From positions 39,212,264 to 39,276,263 of the forward strand of contig NC_134834.1 of NCBI RefSeq assembly GCF_004210375.1: a stretch of 64,000 bases of DNA, read 5' to 3'. A program made the translations under genes and the position numbers. This document shows, one piece after another, positions 55,921 through 64,000 of the stretch (position 1 is the first letter of the stretch; each line of letters starts with the position of its first letter). The stretch is from Tachypleus tridentatus (taxonomy: Eukaryota > Arthropoda > Merostomata > Xiphosura > Limulidae). The notes beneath the pieces are model-generated. The model did not search any database and was not told the origin of the DNA. It saw only the letters and a program-made list of their open reading frames with translations.

Positions 55921-57799
55921 GTATGGAATTAAAAAAACCCAACCTAAGTTCAGTTACTTCTCTTTGCCAGAACAACCACGAAAAGATTTCTCAAGCAATT
56001 TCAATTCAAAATCGGAGAAAAGAAATCTGCAAAGAAAATATTTCATATCAATATATTTATTTCAACACATGAATTTCCACTTTCTAAAACTGAACTTCTT
56101 GTTCCTTTTCAAGCACTAAACAAAGTCAGATGTCTTAGTAAAAAACTAAACAGTTGTTTTATCTTTACGAAATCAAACTGAATCTGAGTTTCGTTTCAAA
56201 CTTTTAAATAATCAACCTACATGCCGCAATAGTGGCAATAATTATATATTTTGTACAAATTGTATATAATTTCCAGTATCATATCCACCAGGATGTAACA
56301 ATTCAAATAGTAGTCTCAAGCGATTTAACGGAGAACAATCGTTACAGTAACATTTCCCTTTTGGCTGTTACGTCTAGAATATTTAAAGATCCGGTGTAAT
56401 AGTTTTAGAAGCAAAGCAGCATTATCATCAGTTAACAATAATTTCCAAACTTAATTATTGAAGTAGAAGAAAAAAGTAACATTTAATTTAATTGAAAACT
56501 CAATATACACACGGCATATTCATCTGACACAAGCGACTAATCATGTACAAGTCGTAAATAAACATCTTCAACTCTTTTCTTGTCAGAGCAAATAAAGACT
56601 ACATGAGCCTAATATTTGAAGCCGTAGTTATAGAGAACCACGAGAAAATCCTGGACATTAGAAAACTAACACATATCTTATACTCTGTATACCTAACCAT
56701 GTTCTTACCAAACGAAAGTTAGTTAAAAAAGGATCAAAATGTAGAAAGGAAACCATATTTATTACAAGCCAAACACATTGAAGACAAAGGAAAATCTTGT
56801 TCATCATCTCGTCGCGATCCAACAGCTAGGTTTCTTTAGTAAGCTTGGAAACAAATCAACATATTTTGGACTGTGTTTTAAATGATAATGAGCTATTGTC
56901 ACCTCATGATAGAATATAAAATAATCTGACAATTGGAATAGACTACACACAGAGAAAATAGGACAAAAATCGAATCTCACATCACAACCAATCAATTCTG
57001 CAAACTTGGTGGAATTGTTAATTTACAACCAACACCACAATTGGGTAGTGAAGGATTAAAAAAGTGAAATAATTCATATTAGTCTTATTTTATAAATGTA
57101 CGTTTCAACGAATATTTGAATTAAACATCACCCTCACGTGCTGTTATTGATCATACTAGGCTAAACACGAAAGTTGGAAGTGTGAACACCTTTTGAGTTC
57201 TTACACTTTTAACATTTAGAAACATTCCCGTACCATGTCTAACAAGCATATTTCAGATTTTTTTAAAAAATATGACAAGTCTCGACATATTCTTACAAAG
57301 AAATGTGTCTCTATTTCATTATTCATTAAATCCGTTCACTTTTTTGCTATTTTCAATTGTTCCCGGATATCATTGACTCCAGTACTTCATGCTTAACATA
57401 ATATTTTATGCTGAATTTTGTTCTTGTACATTCTCTGCTATGACCAAAATTTCAATATTCTTATATCTTCTACATGCTAATGTATACAATATTTTAGATC
57501 ACGTTTTGTTTCTCCATTACAGTTTCTTCCACGTAGAAAGTCATATTTATAAATTTAAATATTTTATAGTTACCGAATGTTACTTTTTGTATTACCTAAA
57601 ATCTGATTTATCTTTGTTATCGATTAAAATATAGGATAAGATATTTGGTGATTTTCAACACGTTAAACAAAATAATAATTAAACCTGCAACATAAGACAC
57701 AAGAAACATTCCTTTTAATGCTTCAGTAAAGAAGTACTTTAGGCTCAGTAAAGCAATGAGTTGGTAAACAACAATCTATATTTTAATGAAGTGATTTAG
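55921..57799. other. presumed intron, no feature seen
   Basis: AT-rich. Open stretches after the acceptor-like site at about 56283 and the one at about 56594 could hide a small exon, but none joins in the right phase at both ends. Confidence 0.4.
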
Positions 57800-57855
57800 T
57801 TTGGGGAGAACGTACAACGCTTTTCGAAAGAGTGTTGGTCTGTCTTCTTCAGATA
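57800..57855 (-). other. retroelement-type tail, CTGAAGA motif
   Basis: On the minus strand: CTGAAGAAGACAGACC, a weak stem, TTTCGAAAAGCG, then TTGTACGTTCTCCCC and AAACTAAATCACTTC. It has the same order as the tails at 2548 and 48886. The left core CTGAAGA agrees exactly with CUGANGA but the stem is poor. Confidence 0.4.
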
Positions 57856-58419
57856 TGGTATTTAGCAAAGCAGTACATGGTATATATACAAGAGGTACAA
57901 TAATTTAGAGTAAAAGAAGTGTTTCCATCATATGAAAAGATTATATATAAATGTCAAGGTTGGTAAAGTCTATGGTTGGTGAATGAACGAAGCGAAATAT
58001 GGTTGATATTGCTAGAGACATTATCACGGTTTGGAGAAATGCCGTTTGGTTTGTTGATCTCCGTAGTTTCTAAAGAGTATATTTTCGTTTTCAGTTGCAC
58101 GATAGCGTACGAGTAAAGTGTACAGTTACAAGGTATTTTGTGACAAGGCTCAAATGGCTGGCATGTTAAAAACGATATTTGGAATTCATCCTTACTCATA
58201 TGACCTTTATATTCTTTTTTATGATTTAGTTACAAGAAATGTGATATTTGTCTATTATATTTCACAATACATTCCTATAGGATTCTACGTACATGATATA
58301 TTTTGTTCCTTCATTAGTAGTTATTTAGGGTTAAAGAATAAGACGTTTATATTATTTCAAGTTTTAATATCATTTTCCATTTATTAAAGAGGCTGGTAAT
58401 TTCATAAGAAATTTCTGGT
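57856..58419. other. presumed intron, no gene seen
   Basis: The open frame 58118-58387 is Tyr/Ile/Phe-rich and has no start or splice support. Confidence 0.4.
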
Positions 58420-58429
58420 ATGAAATGGT

Positions 58430-58520
58430 TTGTTTGTTTCTGTTTTAATTTCGCGCAAAACTACACAGGAGCTATCTGCGCTGCCATCCCTAATTTAGTA
58501 GTGTAAGACTAGAAGAGAGC
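58430..58520 (-). repeat. SINE-A tail fragment with target duplication
   Basis: Only the tail third of the element is present. ATGAAATGGT flanks it at 58420-58429 and 58521-58530. It is a strongly 5'-truncated insertion, confirming that copying starts at the AAAC-rich tail. Confidence 0.85.
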
Positions 58521-58998
58521 ATGAAATGGTATGCCGGTAGAATGGATTTGGTTGTTATAATATATTGTGTGGTTTTGAACGTTAATACAAGCCCTATTAT
58601 ATAACTTTGGCCTAAACCTTTAAGTAGTACTACATTTTCTAAGTAGTGCAATTCAGTTCTAAATCTTCTTTGTGAGTTCAGTGATTGTAGGATTCTCTTC
58701 CTAAAACTAAAAATAATCGTTCTATTCATAACTTACATACATGTATTTAAATATCTGTGTGTGTATAACATGGAATAATTCGCAAAGATACTAGTTAAAA
58801 ATTTCTTAGAAGTCAAATTGTTAATGAAAACAGCTTTATATTATTTTCTCTTCAGGTTTAAAATCAGACAAAAACCAATCACAATGTTACTGAAAAAAAT
58901 TGCCTTTGTCAGGATACCACATTTTTCCTAGAGCAATCAGTGACACCCTCTGTGAGCTCCAAGAAAAATCAGTTCCTCCAGAGATTGTGACAAAGGGA

Positions 58999-59098
58999 CG
59001 CTTAACACTGCATTTTGTAATGCCGTAATAATAGTAAAACGTGTACATGCCATGAATCACGAGAATAATTATACAATCTGCAGGATACAAAACAGAAT
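58999..59098 (+). repeat. dispersed repeat, copy at 59.0 kb
   Basis: CGCTTAACACTGCATTTTGT, AATGCCGTAATAATAG, GTACATGCCATGAATCACGA and ACAATCTGCAGGATACAAAA align with 62777-62873 over the whole length at roughly four in five positions. Non-coding. Confidence 0.8.
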
Positions 59099-59407
59099 GA
59101 AATACCAACTTGAAAACAAGAAATAAAAGCATTTTTTTACCTTCATTTTATTCTTATATGCTCTTGAAACAAAACACGTTAGAAGACTCTTCACCAAACG
59201 TCTAATTTACTAATATATTTCGTGAGTGCAAATCTAACTAAATATGAAGGAATGATATGTTCAGTTGATTAATTTCAGTTTCATTCATTAAAGGGAAAAC
59301 AAAATTATGGAGACAAATATAATGAGATGATTCTTCAGAAAATAATGTAACCGTTAAATTAAAATTACAATAACAAACAGTTTGAACTGATAAAGATGCC
59401 ACATCGA
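59099..59407. other. presumed intron
   Basis: AT-rich; nothing supported. Confidence 0.4.
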
Positions 59408-59640
59408 AGAACGAGGTTCGCCATGGCCAGGTGGGTTAAGGCATTCGACTCGTAATCTGTGGGTTTCGGGTTCGAATCCCTGTCACACCAAACATGCTCG
59501 CCCTTTCAGCTGTGGAAACGCTATAAAGTGAGGTTCAATCCCATTATTCGTTGATAAAAGAGTAGCCCAAAAGTTGGCGGTGGGTGGTGATGACTAGCTG
59601 CCTTCCCTCTAGTCTTACACTGCTAAATTAGGGACGGCTA
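59408..59640 (+). repeat. SINE-A, tail missing
   Basis: GCCATGGCCAGGTGGGTTAA, CGACTCGTAATCTGTGGG, TTTCGGGTTCGAATCCC, then the body to GGGACGGCTA, where similarity stops. The head has a tRNA-like anticodon loop CTCGTAA but no pairing acceptor stem. Confidence 0.85.
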
Positions 59641-59858
59641 TCAAAGACAGTCCTTCTGTATCATTGCACGAACGTAAAAAAACAAAAGGACAATACGATG
59701 TAGTTATTAAAGTCATAGTTTACCTCGTGTAAAAGCTGCTGTTATTGTGTTTTGAATTTAATTATTTAATCTAGCATATTCCTTACTAGATATCAAAGCA
59801 AAACTAGTTTAGATGTTATTTAATTTTGTAGAAATCAGTATTTTTTATCTTGACTTAG

Positions 59859-59937
59859 GTGAATCTTGGCCAATTAATGATACAATCTGGAATGAAGAAG
59901 AAGAATCAGTTCCTTCCGGGATTTTCATACCCAAAAG
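59859..59937 (+). CDS. internal exon of the PDZ-type gene, acidic segment
   Basis: The acceptor TTGACTTAG ends at 59858. With two bases completing a codon from the previous exon, the frame reads ESWPINDTIWNEEEESVPSG then IFIPK and ends in phase 2 at CCAAAAG before GTATGT. Both other frames are less protein-like, and only this one joins to the next exon without a stop. Its end and donor are duplicated 43 bp downstream (59952-59994), giving a second potential donor that would change the frame. The protein is unrecognised; the segment is probably an unstructured acidic linker. Confidence 0.65.
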
Positions 59938-59994
59938 GTATGTATTCTCAAGTTCCTACCGGGATTTTCATACCCAATAGGTATGTATTCTCAA
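59909..59994 (+). repeat. 43-bp tandem duplication spanning an exon end and splice donor
   Basis: Units 59909-59951 and 59952-59994 differ at two positions. Each contains GGGATTTTCATACCCAA and AGGTATGTATTCTCAA, that is, the last 29 exon bases and the GTATGT donor. Confidence 0.95.
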
Positions 59995-60064
59995 ATAAAT
60001 CCTGACTTTTATCTAAGTGGTTGCCAGGACGCTCTGCTCACAATACCCGGAAAACTGTTTTGAG

Positions 60065-60270
60065 CTCCTGTCACACCAAACACATTCAACCTATTTAGTC
60101 GAAAGGGAAAATTAAAATATGACGGTCAATTTCATTATTCGTTGATCTAAGAGTAACCCAATAGTTGACAGTGTAAGGTGTTGACTTGGTGTCTTTCCTT
60201 TAGACTACAATTGCTGAAAATATGGTTGGTGTATACAGCCTACGTGTTGCTTCGCGCAAAATTTAAAAGA
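60065..60270 (+). repeat. SINE-A, old copy
   Basis: CTGTCACACCAAACACATTC, ATATGACGGTCAATTTCATT, GTTGATCTAAGAGTAACCCA, ATAGTTGACAGTG and TTGCTTCGCGCAAAATTTAA follow SINE-A with heavy divergence. Confidence 0.75.
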
Positions 60271-61225
60271 AACCAAATCAAATAGACTAAGTATCGAAAA
60301 AAAAAATTAAAATTATAAAAATATTTTAAAATAGTTTCTCAGCAAATATGTAACAGTTCATGTATATTATATATTGTTGTTCTTAGTTGTTTTTATCTCA
60401 CCATAAAACTTGTGTTTTGATAAGAATATGTACTATTGATGATTATAATCTGTTATCAAGCAGAAAACTGTTAACTTAAAATTCAATGAAAAGTATGTAA
60501 TCCAATGATATAATTAGGTTTCATAGTTACTTACATAACCTATGTATTTCTTCAATACATTGCACCTTTGCTGCTTGGCTACAACTAGTTAAACGCTACC
60601 TGTCATAACATCTTTGCCGTCAACATCTTGTAGAGTCGTTTTCACTTATAATTTGTTTTGGGACCTTAATTCTTGTATTTTTGATTCAAGCAGACAAATT
60701 TGGTAACATATGTTTTATGTGACCCTGTAATAACCATAATTCGTTATCTATTCCACCATATAAATATTCAAGTACGTTTAATAATCATTTGACAAACCTC
60801 AACTACTGTTTTTCTCTATACACAATTGCAACCATTTTTCATTATAAGTAACTTTAACGTGGGTATTATAGTAACTTGTGAATGAGAGTAGAGAAGAATA
60901 TGTTAACTCCATTACATCTGCAATATCCACTATTATCGAGCACCTCTGTATAATAGCAGGACTCCACAGTTTGACTGATACACGACAGATCTAGTAGTTA
61001 TTGAAATACTGTTCATACTGTTATACTGTCTGAACAATAATTGTTTTAGTGTGGATCGTGATATTTACCAATTTTATCTCAGTTGTTAACCATTAACATT
61101 AAGGTACTGATTTATCAATATAACACAATTCATTTAAATAAATATTGATCTTTTCTCATACAAGTCACTTTTGTGTAAATATAGTATGACAAATTAATTA
61201 TTTGTAAGTATTGCTTCTATTCCAG
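60271..61225. other. presumed intron
   Basis: AT-rich sequence between two phase-matched exons; nothing else seen. Confidence 0.5.
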
Positions 61226-61294
61226 TGACTTTGCCCCGCAGAAGAAATCATTGAAGGAGAGGATTGAGGACGGGTTTAAAAAGAGTTTTTTGTT
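61226..61294 (+). CDS. internal exon of the PDZ-type gene, basic segment
   Basis: The acceptor TTGCTTCTATTCCAG ends at 61225. One base completes the Ser codon begun at 59936-59937. The exon then reads DFAPQKKSLKERIEDGFKKS then FL and leaves two bases before the donor GTAAGC (61295). Without splicing the frame would stop two bases further on, so the strong donor decides the reading. The segment is Lys-rich and probably helical (KKSLKERIEDGFKK). In and out phases match both neighbours. Confidence 0.7.
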
Positions 61295-62438
61295 GTAAGC
61301 ATCAAACCAAGCAGGAAAGAGTCTGGTGTCACGACTCGTAAGTTCTAGGTTTTATGAATTAACTAGGATACCGTATTTTCATACTACATATACTCAACGT
61401 AATGTATAGCTTTACGAAAAAGTCTGACTGAACTTATCGCTTCTTACGGCCCTTTTAGAAACCTACATTTCTTACTACACATATCCATGTAATCGTTTTT
61501 CACAGTGTACAGTTTAGCCGAAGGATAAACACTAAAGCTTTTGCGATAAGTGGCTTTGTGGACAACGTTGTGTGCCTTTTGTGTATTTTTTCTGATCCGA
61601 GTGAAAGCTATACTGACTATTTAACTCTATTTTACCTGAGACTAAATATCTAGAGGGTGAATAACTTGAACATCCAATTGACATTTAGTAGGCGTTTTCT
61701 TTTTGTTTTTGTATGAAACTCTCGTACATTTCATCACGAATATTCTCTGGTTGAAAACTGAGAGTTCTTAATTTCTCAACTCTCCTGGAAAGTCTCTCAG
61801 TAGCTTGATACCGATATTTTCAATTGATGGGTATTTTATGCTCACAAGGGCTAAATGGCAAGTCAGAATCACTTAACATTCCTAATTCTAAACAACTGAC
61901 CAACTACTCATTACCATAAGAAACTTTAGCCGTCTGTTAGACCCGAAGAATGGGAATGACTGCCATTACTATAACCCGAGCACAACCGAACTTACGGGCT
62001 GTATTCAGCTGCATTGTGGCTCGAATATTAGACACTGAGAAACGCAACACTGCATACTGAATATCAGTTATTGCTGGCCCGTCCAAGTAGAATATAATAA
62101 GTATAAATTTATGTTATTTTAATCTCTGAAAGGATCTGTTTGAAGGAAGAGTGATGTGAAAAATGTAACAGATTTTAACATGTCCCTAGGGTAATCTACG
62201 ATTTCTAATTTAAAATACGTTTATATTAAACTTTAACTTGTATTGACTTTGTATATCATACAGCTTCGTTGGACTTCTTTGAACAACCATGTCGTAGTTT
62301 CTTTTTTGTTTATTTCTTACTATCATCCGCGTGGCATGACAGTAATTGGATGTCTCACCTTTTTAATTTATGCTTGTATAAAAGGGAAACAACAATCTGT
62401 GCTTTAACAACATTTTTTCTCTCCAAAACACACTCTAG
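61295..62438. other. presumed intron
   Basis: No feature supported; ends in a pyrimidine-rich acceptor with tandem TAGTAG. Confidence 0.5.
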
Positions 62439-62607
62439 TAGCAATGATAATGAAGAAATCGAGTTGGATAGCTCACCAGTTGTGAATTACCCGACTGGTC
62501 GTGTCATTAAGTTTGAAGAGGATGAAAACGTGTTATAGAGATAGTGAAGCCTAAAAATAGACCTTTCGGATTTTGTATTGCTAAGAAGAAGTTAAAGAAC
62601 AGTAATG
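62439..62607 (+). CDS. exon with the start of a PDZ-like domain, one-base frame break
   Basis: The acceptor TCTAG ends at 62438; a second AG three bases on (62440-62441) is also usable in frame. Joined in phase 2 it reads NDNEEIELDSSPVVNYPTGR and VIKFEEDEN, then as the sequence stands ends VL and a stop at 62536-62538. Shifting by one base at about 62529 gives RVIEIVKPKNRPFGFCIAKK then KLKNSN and a clean phase-1 exit at the donor GTAAGC (62608). KPxxRPFGF is the strand-loop-strand start of a PDZ domain, with PFGF as the ligand-binding loop. PDZ domains bind C-terminal peptides at membranes and junctions. The break may be a sequencing error, a polymorphism or a pseudogene mutation. Confidence 0.65.
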
Positions 62608-62776
62608 GTAAGCAGTCTCTTGTTTGTATCAGAATAGCGTTTCTTTTATTATTATTATTACAGTAAAAGATGACCTGGAGAGATCACCCATTTTAATCAT
62701 TTACACCACTTTATGGTAGTGTGTTGTCTGTCTATAACTTAGTTACTAGACACTGAAATGTTGTCATTTAAGAAAC
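62608..62776. other. presumed intron start
   Basis: Contains a short TTA run; no other feature. Confidence 0.4.
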
Positions 62777-62873
62777 GCTTAACATTGCAATTTGTACTGC
62801 CGTGACGTTAGTGAATCGTGCACATGCCACGAATTATGAGAATAATAATACAATCTGTAGGATACAACACATC
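62777..62873 (+). repeat. dispersed repeat, copy at 62.8 kb
   Basis: CGCTTAACATTGCAATTTGT, ACTGCCGTGACGTTAGTG, GCACATGCCACGAATTATGA and ACAATCTGTAGGATACAACA match 58999-59098. Confidence 0.8.
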
Positions 62874-63014
62874 ATGTAGTCATAGTTTATATTTCGTTAA
62901 GGATAAGGCTGCTCTGAGTTGACCTAAGGTTTGGTTTTGGAGTCTGTTGCTGTCCTGTGTGCTCTGCTATACGATTGCTTTCGCTTCATTGGAAAACACT
63001 TCAATAGTTTTGAG

Positions 63015-63288
63015 CCCGACTTGGCCCGATGGTTAACACATTGAAATCGTAATCCGAGGGTTGCGAGTTCGAATCCCTGTCACACGAAACATACTCGTCC
63101 TTTCAGCCGTGGGTCTGTTATAACTGACGGTCAATCCCACTATTCGCTGGTAAAAGAGTAGCTCAAGAGTTGGCTATGGGCGGTGATGACTAGCTGCCTT
63201 CCTTGTTGTATTACATTTTAAATTAGGAACGCCTGGCATAGATAGCTCTCGTGAAGCTTTGTGCGAATTTCAAACACAAACAAACTTT
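63015..63288 (+). repeat. SINE-A, full length, plus strand
   Basis: CCCGACTTGGCCCGATGGTT, ATCGTAATCCGAGGGTTGCG, AGTTCGAATCCCTGTCACAC, the body, then GCTTTGTGCGAATTTC and a CAAACACAAACAAAC tail. Moderately diverged. Confidence 0.9.
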
Positions 63289-63342
63289 ATTGGTTTTACA
63301 CTTTGCGCTTAATATGGTTTTAAAATAAAGTTGTTAAAACAG

Positions 63343-63400
63343 TTAGGGTGAGCATAGGGCAGATAGACCTTTGTTAAGATTAAACGCGCACACACACAGA
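63343..63400 (+). repeat. SINE-B tail fragment
   Basis: GGGTGAGCATAGGGCAGATA, GACCTTTGTTAAG and a CGCGCACACACACA tail match the SINE-B 3' part. Confidence 0.5.
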
Positions 63401-63556
63401 TTCACTCCGAATTGTCGTAACAGATTGATTATTGTATGGCTTAGGATATTCTTCACTCAAAGCCACCTATGGAATAACTGCACATAGCAGTTCCAGGTTT
63501 TAAACTTATTAATAAGATAGAAGTTAATTACTCAATAAAACCGTTGTCCTTTTCAG

Positions 63557-63600
63557 CCTACTCCAGAGCAACATCCTGCCCATTTAACAGTTTCAATAGG
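63557..63600 (+). CDS. candidate next exon, frame uncertain
   Basis: An excellent acceptor (TTGTCCTTTTCAG, ending 63556) and a donor (ATAG before GTAAAA at 63601) bracket 44 bases with no stop in two frames. Joined in phase 1 from 62607 it would read AYSRATSCPFNSFN, which does not look like the second strand of a PDZ domain. In phase 0 it would read PTPEQHPAHLTVSI. It may belong to the gene with an exon missing between, or be a chance match. Confidence 0.3.
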
Positions 63601-64000
63601 TAAAAACAATTGTTCGATATGACCTAATATGTTGTTTTTCCTCCTGAAGTTAACAGCCAAGAACAAGTCCATAATTTGAGGGATAAGTAATGTAATAAAT
63701 ATACGAATTGAGCACAGTCAATGAGGACCAATTTGCTCAGAGCACGTTGTATTACCAACAGTTTTATAACAGAGTCTAGAAAAAATTGCGTTATCATGCC
63801 TACATAGTTGTAAGTCGCTATTCCATGTGTCTTTCATTGATTTGTTGTTACTTTAAGGAATGTTTTTGTTGTGAAAAGAGAAGAGGAAGGAATTTAACTG
63901 GTTAACGCGATCTAAATATTCAAACATTTTCTTTTCTTATTCGGACAATATGTTTTCAAGCTATTTTGTATTCGTGTCTTACCTCATTAACATTGTTAAA
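63601..64000. other. no feature seen to the window end
   Basis: AT-rich, presumably intronic if the gene on the left continues. Confidence 0.4.

Noticed and set aside
55772-56072. Longer frames on both strands over the putative second exon
   Set aside because: The minus frame is a shadow; the plus frame starts at an ATG inside the presumed intron and lacks family or splice support, whereas the 55844-55920 exon joins in phase.
58118-58387. 89-codon membrane-like frame
   Set aside because: Hydrophobicity comes from AT-rich codons; it lies in a presumed intron without splice sites.

Overview
This is a eukaryotic nuclear window: AT-rich, intron-bearing and dominated by decayed transposons. It is not bacterial. 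The mix of Tc1/mariner elements, a hAT element with an intron, Penelope-like, CR1-like and Ty3/Gypsy retroelements, and two abundant tRNA-derived SINE-like families suggests an arthropod. The most numerous repeat (called SINE-A here) resembles one I associate with chelicerates such as horseshoe crabs, but that is an impression and not a search result. A 500-base run of N at 45587-46086 shows this is a draft assembly.

Layout. From 1 to 5.5 kb there is AT-rich DNA with a dispersed repeat and a Penelope-like element whose two pieces lie tail-outward as an inverted pair (about 1.06-2.6 kb). From 6 to 11 kb lie three Tc1-like elements: one with complete ends and long IR/DR-type inverted repeats (6258-7826), one truncated at its 5' end, and one internally deleted on the minus strand. 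From 11 to 19.5 kb there are SINEs, a 45-bp minisatellite and no gene I can support. From 19.8 to 22.2 kb is a decayed Ty3/Gypsy gag-protease remnant. From 22318 to 25783 is a nearly complete hAT element with an exact 8-bp target duplication, recognisable terminal inverted repeats, a two-exon transposase pseudogene and a perfect 34-bp-arm palindrome. From 27 to 36.5 kb are nested SINEs, a mariner deletion derivative, a second very short mariner derivative and an unassigned decayed coding block. From 37.8 to 38.7 kb are fragments of a CR1-like reverse transcriptase tail and a Gypsy integrase on the minus strand. From 38.7 to 50.5 kb the DNA is almost featureless. A 5' piece of a CR1-like LINE (esterase ORF1 plus the start of the endonuclease) is at about 50.56-51.37 kb on the minus strand.

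The best candidate for a host gene is on the plus strand from about 55.67 kb to the right end. Exons at 59859-59937, 61226-61294 and 62439-62607 join with matching splice phases. They encode an acidic/basic linker followed by what looks like the first strands of a PDZ domain, with an apparent one-base frame break at about 62529. Two small exons at 55682-55739 and 55844-55920 may be its start. I do not recognise the protein.

I found no CRISPR array, operon, functional tRNA or rRNA gene, and no evidence of a novel defence-like system. The more unusual signals are the shared 3' tail of the two SINE families, recurrent hammerhead-like CTGA-hairpin-GAAA motifs in four retroelement tails, the perfect hairpins, and the duplicated splice donor in the PDZ gene.
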